64,000 bases of DNA from an uncultured Bacteroidales bacterium (GTDB lineage: Bacteria; Bacteroidota; Bacteroidia; Bacteroidales; UBA932). Where the stretch lies: the NCBI GenBank assembly GCA_900316045.1, contig ONBM01000015.1, positions 1 through 64,000 on the forward strand, read 5' to 3'. Positions 45,635-53,657 of this stretch are shown piece by piece. The translations under genes were made by a program, and so were the position numbers. The first letter of the stretch is position 1; every line of letters starts with the position of its first letter. A model generated the notes under the pieces. It had not been told where the DNA came from. It saw only the letters and a list, made by a program, of their open reading frames with translations, and ran no database searches.

Positions 45635-45703
45635 AGTTTTTCATAGTTTAAGTTTAGGTTAAGTGGCGGGGAGAACGCAGCGATGCGATCTCCTCGTTTT
45701 TTT
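45635..45703 (+). ncRNA. Candidate small RNA or transcription attenuator
   Basis: A good promoter (TTTG 45598-45601, 19-bp spacer, TAACTTTG 45621-45628) is followed within 40 bp by an intrinsic terminator: GGGGAGA / TCTCCTC (45668-45694) with an inner CGCA-GCGA-TGCG hairpin and a T7 run (45696-45702). The predicted RNA is about 65-70 nt with a U/A-rich 5' part. It may be a free small RNA, or an attenuated leader for the surface-protein operon that starts at 45859. The rest of the interval (45704-45858) holds repeated AAAAACAGAAA motifs. Confidence 0.5.
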
Positions 45704-45737
45704 ATGTGCCCTGTGGCCCTTTCTAAGAGCATATTCA

Positions 45738-45788
45738 ATTATAAAAACAGAAATTTTTATTTCTTTATATCAATTTTCTGTTTTTAGA
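45738..45788. repeat. Inverted AAAAACAGAAA motif pair
   Basis: ATAAAAACAGAAATTT starting near 45740 is mirrored by ATTTTCTGTTTTTAG ending near 45787, so this stretch can fold. The same motif occurs at 45571 and, reversed, at 30629-30645. All copies lie between genes. Confidence 0.5.
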
Positions 45789-45858
45789 AATCATTTTCAT
45801 GCCTAATGCATAGTTTTGCTGTCGGTTGGCACGGTGCCACCAGTAAAATTTATCCTCT

Positions 45859-46962
45859 ATGAAAAACATGAGATTTTTAGAGAAATGCCTGTTACTTCTT
45901 GGCATTCTGTTTTTTACTTTAATCGCATTTTCCTGTAATAAGTCTCCCATCGAGAAAAGCAAAGGCAGGCTTGAATGGAATTTCGCTCAGGCAGTCGGAA
46001 CCAGGGCTGTCTTGGCACTCCCTGACACAGACGATTTCATTCTTGAAGTCACTGATGCGAAAGGTAATAGCTTGTATAAAGGCAAATATGGGGATTCTCC
46101 TTCTTCCATGACGGTCGATCCTGGAAGCTACACCTTGAGAGTCAAATCTATTGAATTCTCCAAGCCTGAATTTGACGCGCCTCAGTTTGGGGATGAACAG
46201 GTAGCCGTGGTGAATGCCGGAGCCGTAACTAATGTTATGCTAAATTGCACGCAGCTGAATTCTGGCCTTAGGCTGCTATTCAGTGCAGAAGTGCCGGAAA
46301 AATATTCAGGAGGCGCGGTCTCCCTAGCCTCGTCAGATGGCACCCTGAATTATGAATATGCCGAGAAGCGCACGGCATTCTTTAAGCCAGGCTCAGTGTC
46401 GGCAGTCCTTAAACACGGCTCCAGCACAGTTCCTCTCATGACTAGAAATCTGGAGGCTGCCGAAATGCTGACTGTAAGCATCTCGTGCCCGTCTGGCGGT
46501 GGCGAGAATCCAGGAAGATCGGGGGCTGACATTTCAATCAGCATAGACACCAGTCGCATCTGGAGCTCCGAGGACTTAGTGATAGGCGAGGGCGATTCCG
46601 GGGCAGGGTCTTCGGCGGCAACTGCTTACAGCGTCACGCAGGCCAGGAACCACATAGGCGAGAAAGAGGTTTGGGTAACAGGCTACATAGTAGGTGGAGA
46701 CCTTTCGTCGAAGGATGATGGCATTTCCTTCGAAGCGCCATTCGAGTCGAAGACGAACATAGCCATAGCATCACGATCTTCAGTGAGGGCAAAGAATTCG
46801 TGCCTCTCGGTTCAGCTTAGCAAGGCAAAGATTCGCGAAGAACTCAATCTGGTTGATAACCCAAGTCTTCTAGGAAAGAAAATATGCTTAAAAGGCAATA
46901 TCGTGGAGGCCTATTTCGGAATATGTGGCATCCAGTCTGTGTCTGAATATGTTATCAAATAA
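45859..46962 (+). CDS. DUF4493-type surface lipoprotein with C-terminal OB-like domain
   Basis: A 367-residue lipoprotein (signal peptide MKNMRFLEKCLLLLGILFF, lipobox-like IAFSC). The first half has the DUF4493 pattern known from Bacteroidales surface proteins (DDFILEVTDAKGNSLYKGKYGD; VDPGSYTLRV). The second half, from about residue 250, resembles the OB-like DUF6359 domain (AYSVTQARNHIGEKEVWVTGYIVGG; GKKICLKGNIVEAYFGICGIQSV). Function is unknown. It heads a three-gene operon with an OmpA-family barrel and a collagen-like lipoprotein, which suggests a shared surface structure. Confidence 0.8.
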   Translation: MKNMRFLEKCLLLLGILFFTLIAFSCNKSPIEKSKGRLEWNFAQAVGTRAVLALPDTDDFILEVTDAKGNSLYKGKYGDSPSSMTVDPGSYTLRVKSIEFSKPEFDAPQFGDEQVAVVNAGAVTNVMLNCTQLNSGLRLLFSAEVPEKYSGGAVSLASSDGTLNYEYAEKRTAFFKPGSVSAVLKHGSSTVPLMTRNLEAAEMLTVSISCPSGGGENPGRSGADISISIDTSRIWSSEDLVIGEGDSGAGSSAATAYSVTQARNHIGEKEVWVTGYIVGGDLSSKDDGISFEAPFESKTNIAIASRSSVRAKNSCLSVQLSKAKIREELNLVDNPSLLGKKICLKGNIVEAYFGICGIQSVSEYVIK

Positions 46963-46968
46963 TAAAGT

Positions 46969-48138
46969 ATGAAAAACAAATTCATTTTAACGCTAATCCC
47001 TCTTCTGCTTCTTCCAATCGGGGGATATTCGCAAGAGAGAAAATCAGAGTGGGAAATAGGGGCTGGCGGCTCCGTGATTAACATGACCAGGACTATGGTC
47101 TCCGATTTCCATCAGACTAAAGGTGGGGACTATGTCTTCAACCTCGAAGACAAGCATCTGTACGGCGGTACAGAAATCTATGTGGCCAAAAGCTTGTCGC
47201 AGCGATGGTATCTGGACCTTCAAGGCACGCTTGGATTTGCTAAGTTTTTCGATGGCGGAGAGAAAAAACAGGGCTATTCTTTCATGGCCGGACCTGGAAT
47301 TCAATTTCGACCACTCGTCAAAAGCCAATGGATAGTCCCTTACGTCAGGGCTGGAATGAGTGCCTATCACAAGACATTCAAGACTAAATATTTCGGCACT
47401 TTCGACCAAGACGTGACCGGAGAGGGCCAGTGGCGTTCCGAGGATGCTTGGAATAAGGGTTACACGGTCGATCACGACACGTTCTTCCCGGTTTCCATCG
47501 GAGCTGGAATAATAGGTTGGCTTGGAAACAGGGTAGGTGTAAGGATTCAGGGGCAATTTCTGAAGCCGTTAATAAAGGATGGGCCAAATTTCGTCGAGTT
47601 CACTGCAGGCCTGCAATTCCGCATTGGCGGCAACGACAAGAAGAAAGCATCTGCCGATGCTTACGTGGCCTCGCATCTTTCAGATTACGATGATCTCTAT
47701 AGATCAAGATTTCCAAAAGAAATAGTTGAGAAAGAAGTAGTAAGGGAAGTGCCTGTGGAAAAGGAAGTAATCAAATACGTTAAATCAGAAGACAGGTTGT
47801 TGAAGCTGATTGATAATCTTCATTTCGATTTCGACAAATATTCATTGACACCTGAATCAGAGGCTATTTTGGACGAGATTGCGGATGTCCTCAATGGAGA
47901 AAAAGATTCTAGGTTCTTGGTATCTGGCTACACCGATGCGAAAGGATCCAAGACTTACAATGAGAAGCTGTCGCTTGACAGGGCAAAGACTGTCCGCGAT
48001 GGCCTTGTGAAAAGGGGCGTTCCTGAAGACAGGCTTATCGTGAAAGGTTTTGGAAAGCGCATAGCGATGACCCCGGCATCGTCTTCGGATGAAGGAAGAA
48101 GAATGGATAGAAAAGTGTTGATAGAAAGAATATATTAA
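46969..48138 (+). CDS. OmpA-family outer-membrane protein
   Basis: A 389-residue protein with signal peptide (MKNKFILTLIPLLLLPIGGYSQ), an N-terminal beta-barrel domain of about 200 residues (alternating aromatic strands such as RWYLDLQGTLGFAKFF), a charged linker (EKEVVREVPVEKEVIKYV) and a C-terminal OmpA peptidoglycan-binding domain (IDNLHFDFDKYSLTPESEAIL; VSGYTDAKGSKTYNEKLSLDRA; DEGRRMDRKVLIER). It probably links the surface structure made with its two neighbours to the cell wall. It starts 6 bp after the DUF4493 gene and ends 3 bp before the collagen-like gene. Confidence 0.92.
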   Translation: MKNKFILTLIPLLLLPIGGYSQERKSEWEIGAGGSVINMTRTMVSDFHQTKGGDYVFNLEDKHLYGGTEIYVAKSLSQRWYLDLQGTLGFAKFFDGGEKKQGYSFMAGPGIQFRPLVKSQWIVPYVRAGMSAYHKTFKTKYFGTFDQDVTGEGQWRSEDAWNKGYTVDHDTFFPVSIGAGIIGWLGNRVGVRIQGQFLKPLIKDGPNFVEFTAGLQFRIGGNDKKKASADAYVASHLSDYDDLYRSRFPKEIVEKEVVREVPVEKEVIKYVKSEDRLLKLIDNLHFDFDKYSLTPESEAILDEIADVLNGEKDSRFLVSGYTDAKGSKTYNEKLSLDRAKTVRDGLVKRGVPEDRLIVKGFGKRIAMTPASSSDEGRRMDRKVLIERIY

Positions 48139-48141
48139 ACT

Positions 48142-50691
48142 ATGAGACAATTAATCAAAACATTCATTGTTATTCTCGGCGCAGTCGCAATGATTGCCTG
48201 CACCGACGTTGAAATGCAGCTGCCGAAGGGGCCTCAGGGCGAAAGAGGCGCTGAAGGACTTTCTGCTTACGAAGTCTGGGTGAAGGCCGTGAAGGACGGC
48301 ACCATTAAGGACTGGACTGGGTCTACAGAGATCAATGACTATTTCATCTACCTGAAAGGGAAGGATGGGAAGGACGGAGCCGACGGCAAAGACGGTGCAG
48401 ATGGAAAGTCTGCTTACGAGGTCTGGGTGGAAATGGTTCAGAACCATGAACTTGAAGACCCGAAGAATCCAGGCACGTTATGGCCGGACGATAAGACTTC
48501 TAAACGAGATTTCTACGACTTCTTGACTGGTCGTGATGGCGATGACGGTAACACGCCTTACATTGGTGAGAACGGCAACTGGTGGATTGTGGTAGATGGG
48601 GTTCCTACAGACCTGAATGTGCCAGCGAGAGGGAAAGACGGAGTCAACGGCAAAGACGGTAAAGACGGAGTCAATGGCAAAGACGGCAAAGACGGTAAAG
48701 ACGGTAAGGACGGAGCCGACGGCAAAGATGGTGTTGACGGCAAAGACGGTAAAGATGGAGCAGATGGTAAAGACGGTGCCGATGGAAGCATTCCTTACAT
48801 TGGGGATAATGGCAACTGGTGGATCGTAGCGGACGGAATTCCAAAGGATTTGGGCGTTCCTGCGAAAGGCCAGGATGGCAAAGACGGAGCCGACGGCAAA
48901 AATGGCGTCGATGGAAAAGATGGCAAAGACGGAGCCAACGGGAAAGATGGCATCAATGGCAAAGATGGCAAGGACGGAGCCAACGGGAAAGATGGCATCA
49001 ATGGCAAAGATGGCAAGGACGGAGCCGACGGGAAAGATGGCATCAATGGCAAAGATGGCAAGGACGGAGCCGACGGCAAAGATGGCATCAATGGAAAAGA
49101 TGGCAAGGACGGCAAGAATGGCAAGTCTGCTTACGAGCTGTGGAAAGACGAGGTGCTGTCTGCTGAAGGACTTGAAGATCCGAAGAATCCTGGCAATAAA
49201 TGGGACAAGACAAAGACTTCGCTTCAAGATTTCTGGGAATATCTCAGAGGCTCCGATGGAAAGGACGGGAAAGATGGACTGATCAAGACCGAATTCATTT
49301 ATGTTGACTATGATAAGTCTAAGTACAATGTAGTGCCAGTAAAATCTTTGAAGAGAATCAACGGAAGCGACACGACTTATGAATATGTCAATCCGCTTTC
49401 AGGAGGGGTTGCTTACCTCGTAAGTGGCCCGGGACCGGTGATCATCCCGAACGCAAAGATAAAAGCTATGGACGAGAAAGGCGTTTCATACGAATGGAAA
49501 TCGGACGAGAGCGGTTATATTTATGTAGATTGCGACGAACTGCCGGAGTGGGCTGACGATGGACGGCATGGTGGCAGGCTGCTCAGCATAAAATCTTTGT
49601 CTTTCGGAGAGAAGAGCATTGATGAAGCTTCCTTGATAGCAGATAACACTTTCATTCCTTATCGTGTTTCACTGATTGCTAAATTGACCACGCCCTCCTT
49701 TAATGATTATAACAGCGTGAGGATCAATTGGGCGGCGAAACGAGTTTACGAAGGCATGCAGCAGGATTGGCCAGCGCAGAACTATTACTATAACATAAGC
49801 GAGAGCGATCTCAAAGATCTAAGCGTTCAAAAGGTCAACCTTAGCTTGCCTGTCCCGGAAGGATATGCGGTATGCTCAGATTCCATAGATATGTCCTCGG
49901 CTGTAATCCTGCATTCTCCGTTAGTCTCTAGGCACATAAGTTACGATAAAGATGGTTATCCGGCATTCCCTACTTATGCATACGTGGTTGTCGGAGATGG
50001 CAAGAATCCTTCAACCGTCAAAGTACATGAGAATGTCTTCAAGAATACGGGAACTGCGACTAATCCGAATCTGACGGTGAAATACCAAGCCGATTATGGA
50101 TGCAGGACCTCCTCATTCGATAACGGTAGGGACATGGTGATCGCGCCAGAACTCTGCGAATTTGGCCAGTTAGACACTACGCGGTCTCGGTACGTTGTCA
50201 AGATTGGCGAAACGATTTTGTTCTTGATGTTCGACACTAAGACTTTCGGTCACATCTATTCCTCCGAGGTCTACGATGTGCCAGAGTCGGAGCGCACTAG
50301 GAGCGATCTAGGAAAGCTGTATGCTTTCCGTCGGTACGAGAATCTTGCCGACTTCACCGAGAGACTGAAGATAAATTATGAAGTCACTGGACGGATAGGC
50401 GTTATTGGCTATCTAAATGAAATACTGATAAGTAACAGTGCCGACTATGGGTTAAAGAATTTCAATGAGACAAAAGACAGCGTACAATTCGAGATAAAGA
50501 ATGCCTATGATAAATTCACGGTTAATTACTACAATTTGTACGCACGAACGATAAGGGGAGGGTTCCTGTTTCCTTTGTTCGATTCCGCACGAGGAAAATT
50601 CAGCTATCATATGGGCGACAGCACTGCCACTATTACGATAGAAAAGAAGAAGTTCACTATCCCCGCGGAAGTGCAGGAATATATTAAATAA
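48142..50691 (+). CDS. Collagen-like repeat surface lipoprotein
   Basis: An 849-residue lipoprotein (lipobox-like AMIAC). Residues ~70-390 hold long Gly-X-Y collagen-like stretches, mostly GKDGKDGADGKDG and GINGKDGKDGAN units, interrupted by repeated globular modules: SAYEVWVE...DPKNPGTLW (three versions) and PYIGENGNWWIVVDGVPTDL (two versions). The C-terminal ~440 residues are non-repetitive and predicted to be beta-rich. Collagen-like triple helices are known in bacterial surface adhesins. The repeat DNA (about 48350-49130) is 18- and 36-bp periodic and likely to vary in copy number. Likely a stalked surface filament or adhesin; function inferred. Confidence 0.85.
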   Translation: MRQLIKTFIVILGAVAMIACTDVEMQLPKGPQGERGAEGLSAYEVWVKAVKDGTIKDWTGSTEINDYFIYLKGKDGKDGADGKDGADGKSAYEVWVEMVQNHELEDPKNPGTLWPDDKTSKRDFYDFLTGRDGDDGNTPYIGENGNWWIVVDGVPTDLNVPARGKDGVNGKDGKDGVNGKDGKDGKDGKDGADGKDGVDGKDGKDGADGKDGADGSIPYIGDNGNWWIVADGIPKDLGVPAKGQDGKDGADGKNGVDGKDGKDGANGKDGINGKDGKDGANGKDGINGKDGKDGADGKDGINGKDGKDGADGKDGINGKDGKDGKNGKSAYELWKDEVLSAEGLEDPKNPGNKWDKTKTSLQDFWEYLRGSDGKDGKDGLIKTEFIYVDYDKSKYNVVPVKSLKRINGSDTTYEYVNPLSGGVAYLVSGPGPVIIPNAKIKAMDEKGVSYEWKSDESGYIYVDCDELPEWADDGRHGGRLLSIKSLSFGEKSIDEASLIADNTFIPYRVSLIAKLTTPSFNDYNSVRINWAAKRVYEGMQQDWPAQNYYYNISESDLKDLSVQKVNLSLPVPEGYAVCSDSIDMSSAVILHSPLVSRHISYDKDGYPAFPTYAYVVVGDGKNPSTVKVHENVFKNTGTATNPNLTVKYQADYGCRTSSFDNGRDMVIAPELCEFGQLDTTRSRYVVKIGETILFLMFDTKTFGHIYSSEVYDVPESERTRSDLGKLYAFRRYENLADFTERLKINYEVTGRIGVIGYLNEILISNSADYGLKNFNETKDSVQFEIKNAYDKFTVNYYNLYARTIRGGFLFPLFDSARGKFSYHMGDSTATITIEKKKFTIPAEVQEYIK

Positions 50692-50706
50692 GCTGGCCTA
50701 CATAAA

Positions 50707-50739
50707 TTTGACATGGTCTTCAAAATATTATTATCTTTG
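50707..50739 (+). promoter_or_regulatory. Promoter of the uxaC-exuT operon
   Basis: TTTG (50707-50710), 21-bp spacer, TATCTTTG (50732-50739); start codon at 50763. Good match to the Bacteroidetes consensus. Confidence 0.7.
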
Positions 50740-50762
50740 AATAATTAATACCACAGAAGACC

Positions 50763-52163
50763 ATGTCATTCATCAATCAGGATTTTTTGCTTTCAAATGA
50801 TTTTGCGAAACGGCTTTACCATGATTTCGCTGAAAGACAGCCGATTATCGACTATCACTGCCATCTTGTGCCAGGGATGATCGCTCAGGACTATAAGTTC
50901 AAGGATATCACGGAGTTGTGGCTGGGCGGCGACCATTATAAATGGAGGGCTATGAGGGCTAACGGAGTGAGTGAGGATTACATCACCGGAGACCGTTCCT
51001 CTTGGGAAAAATTCGAAAAATGGGCCGAAACTGTTCCTGCGTTGATGGGAAACCCTCTTTATGTATGGACTCATTTGGAGCTTGCCAGGGTTTTTGGAAT
51101 ATATAAAATTCTGAAACCTGAAACTGCGAAAGAAATTTTTGACGAGTGCAACGAAAAATTACAGTCTCCTGAATATTCTGGCCAGAATCTTATCAAAAAA
51201 TTCAATGTCGAGGTGGTCTGCACGACAGATGACCCTGCTGATACTCTTGAATGGCACAGATATCTCTCCGAGCATCCTTTCGGCGTAAAGGTGCTTCCTG
51301 CTTGGAGGCCGGACAAGGCTATGGGGATTGATAATCCTGATGCTTTCAACGAATATCTGAGACAGCTCGGAGAGGCCGCAGACATAGATATCCATTCATA
51401 TTCGACTCTCTTGGAGGCGTTGAAGAAACGCCACGATTTTTTTGCTTCCATGGGCTGCCGTCTGTCAGATCACGGGCTCACGGAATTCTACGCCGATGAC
51501 TGCACGCCTGAAAATGCAGATACAATATTAAAGAAAGTGCTTGTCGGGATGTATCCGAATGAAGAAGAAATCCGGAAGTTCCGTAGCGCTCTCCTCTATG
51601 ATCTTGGGGTGATGGACGCAGAGTCTGGCTGGGTGCAGCAGTTCCACGTAGGAGCCATTCGTAACAATAACACCAAGATGTTCCTGAGTCTCGGGCCAGA
51701 TACGGGCTATGATTCCGTGCATGACCGTGAAATCGCCGAAAGCGGGAATCGTTTCTTGGATAAGCTTGCTTCTTCCGGAAAACTTGCGAAAACGATTCTA
51801 TACTGCCTAAACCCTAAAGATAATGAAGTTATGACAACCATGGCATATAACTTCAACGATGGCAGTTGCCCTGGGAAGATGCAGTTTGGCGCAGCGTGGT
51901 GGTTCCTCGATAATGAGCTGGGCATGAGAACGCAGATTGAGACCTTGGCAAACTTGGGGCTCTTAAGCCGTTTCGTAGGCATGCTCACTGATTCAAGGAG
52001 CTTCATCAGCTATCCAAGGCATGAATATTTTCGCAGGATTCTCTGCAGTTACGTCGGTGATCAGGTTCAGACTGGAAGGATGCCTGAAAGCGAGATGAAA
52101 GCGATTGGAAAGATTGTTTCCGACATCTGTTATGGCAATGCCAAAGAATATTTCAAATTCTGA
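50763..52163 (+). CDS. uxaC: Glucuronate/galacturonate isomerase
   Basis: A 466-residue cytosolic isomerase converting D-glucuronate to fructuronate and D-galacturonate to tagaturonate, the first step in hexuronate use. The metal-dependent hydrolase fold shows PIIDYHCHLVPGMIA, VEVVCTTDDPADTLEWH, GCRLSDHG, QFHVGAIRNNNTKMF, and AAWWFLDNELGMRTQIETLA with the family end GMLTDSRSFISYPRHEYFRRILC. It is 3 bp upstream of an exuT-like gene. The later steps (uxaB/uxuA type) are not in this window. Confidence 0.97.
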   Translation: MSFINQDFLLSNDFAKRLYHDFAERQPIIDYHCHLVPGMIAQDYKFKDITELWLGGDHYKWRAMRANGVSEDYITGDRSSWEKFEKWAETVPALMGNPLYVWTHLELARVFGIYKILKPETAKEIFDECNEKLQSPEYSGQNLIKKFNVEVVCTTDDPADTLEWHRYLSEHPFGVKVLPAWRPDKAMGIDNPDAFNEYLRQLGEAADIDIHSYSTLLEALKKRHDFFASMGCRLSDHGLTEFYADDCTPENADTILKKVLVGMYPNEEEIRKFRSALLYDLGVMDAESGWVQQFHVGAIRNNNTKMFLSLGPDTGYDSVHDREIAESGNRFLDKLASSGKLAKTILYCLNPKDNEVMTTMAYNFNDGSCPGKMQFGAAWWFLDNELGMRTQIETLANLGLLSRFVGMLTDSRSFISYPRHEYFRRILCSYVGDQVQTGRMPESEMKAIGKIVSDICYGNAKEYFKF

Positions 52164-52166
52164 TAC

Positions 52167-53597
52167 ATGGGAAATAATAAGATGACTAATTTCCGCTGGG
52201 TAATTTGCGCTATGCTGTTCCTGGCGACGACTGTGAATTATCTGGACAGGCAGGTACTCTCTTTAACTTGGGACGAATTCATCAAGCCAGAATTTCATTG
52301 GGACGAGGTTGATTACGGTAACATAACCGGTGTTTTCGCTATCGTGTATGCCTTTGCGCAGCTCTTTGCGGGTGGAATCGTCGATAAGCTAGGCACAAAG
52401 AAAGGATATGCAGTGGCGATCGGCGTTTGGTCTCTGGGCGCATGCTTGCATGCCTTATGCGGTGTCTTGACAGAATCTTACGTTGGCGCCTCTTCTAGAT
52501 TAGAATTAGTGCAAGCGACTGGCGACATGGCCGTCATGATATCTACGTTCAGCGTTTGGATGTTCATAGTCGCGCGATGTGTCCTGGCGCTAGGCGAAGG
52601 TGGTAACTTCCCATCGGCAATCAAGGCTACTGCTGAATATTTCCCTAAGAAAGACAGGGCTTTCGCAACGTCCATATTCAATTCAGGTTCATCTATAGGG
52701 GCTCTTGTGGCACCGCTGACCGTGCCTGTTCTGGCAGCGAAATTCGGCTGGGAAATGGCTTTCCTGATCATTGGCGCGTTAGGCTTCATCTGGATGGGAT
52801 TATGGATATTCCTCTATAAAAAGCCTTCGGAGAATAAGCATGTAAACGCTGAAGAGCTCGTTTATATAGAACAGGATAAAGAGGCTGATGCCAGATTCGT
52901 GAAGGTGAGCGCTGAAGGGCCTGTGAAAAAAATGTCCATCTGGGAGTGCTTCAAGTACAAGCAGACATGGGCATTCGCTCTCGCCAGGTTCCTGACGGAT
53001 GGCGTTTGGTGGTTCTTCTTATTCTGGACCCCTTCTTATCTGAATACTCAGTTCGGAATCAAGACATCGGACCCATTGGGCATGGCGCTGATTTTTACAT
53101 TGTACCTCATCACGATGCTATCTATTTTTGGCGGCAAGCTCCCGACCATCATCATGGACAAGACGGGGAAAGACCCATATGCCAGCCGCACGCGTGCTAT
53201 GCTGATATTCGCTGTCATTCCTCTCGTAGTGCTTCTGGCTCAGCCGCTAGGCAAAATTTCCCCTTGGCTTCCTGTCCTCTGCATCGGACTTGGCTGCGCA
53301 GCCCATCAGTCTTGGTCTGCTAATCTCTACACTGTCGGAACAGACATGTTCCCGAAGAGAGCATCTGCTACGATTACGGGAATATGCGGAATGGCTGCCG
53401 GAATAAGCTCTTTCATCTTTCAGCAGGTTGCCGGAAGGCTTTTCGTCTACGCAGGAGAAACGAACATGCAGTTTATGGGTTTCACGGGCAAGCCAGCAGG
53501 GTATTTCATAATATTCTGCGTCTGCGCCGTAGCTTACCTGGTTGGCTGGGGTGTCATGAAATCCCTGGCGCCGAGATATGAGCCTATAAGCGAATGA
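52167..53597 (+). CDS. exuT: ExuT-like hexuronate MFS transporter
   Basis: A 476-residue major facilitator protein with about 12 hydrophobic segments. It resembles ExuT (aldohexuronate:proton symport). N-terminal FRWVICAMLFLATTVNYLDRQVLS is the family hallmark; FAQLFAGGIVDKLGTKKGY follows the second helix, and VLALGEGGNFPSAIKATAEYFP lies in the first half. The pairing with uxaC directly supports uronate uptake. Closed by a terminator at 53615. Confidence 0.9.
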   Translation: MGNNKMTNFRWVICAMLFLATTVNYLDRQVLSLTWDEFIKPEFHWDEVDYGNITGVFAIVYAFAQLFAGGIVDKLGTKKGYAVAIGVWSLGACLHALCGVLTESYVGASSRLELVQATGDMAVMISTFSVWMFIVARCVLALGEGGNFPSAIKATAEYFPKKDRAFATSIFNSGSSIGALVAPLTVPVLAAKFGWEMAFLIIGALGFIWMGLWIFLYKKPSENKHVNAEELVYIEQDKEADARFVKVSAEGPVKKMSIWECFKYKQTWAFALARFLTDGVWWFFLFWTPSYLNTQFGIKTSDPLGMALIFTLYLITMLSIFGGKLPTIIMDKTGKDPYASRTRAMLIFAVIPLVVLLAQPLGKISPWLPVLCIGLGCAAHQSWSANLYTVGTDMFPKRASATITGICGMAAGISSFIFQQVAGRLFVYAGETNMQFMGFTGKPAGYFIIFCVCAVAYLVGWGVMKSLAPRYEPISE

Positions 53598-53614
53598 TGA
53601 ATCCTACATAATAT

Positions 53615-53645
53615 AATCAAGGTGGTCTGCAAGGCCACCTTGATT
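53615..53645. terminator. Bidirectional terminator between exuT and the peptidase gene
   Basis: An 11-bp perfect stem AATCAAGGTGG / CCACCTTGATT with a 9-nt loop, placed between the convergent genes. Confidence 0.85.
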
Positions 53646-53657
53646 CGTTTAGATTGT

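Noticed and set aside
45738-45788. Invertible promoter switch upstream of the surface operon
   Set aside because: The inverted motifs are only ~20-30 bp apart and no promoter lies between them; no site-specific recombinase gene is in the neighbourhood.
48478-49227. Pro/Ser- and Ile/Phe-rich frames opposite the collagen-like gene
   Set aside because: They are generated by the Gly-X-Y coding repeats on the other strand.
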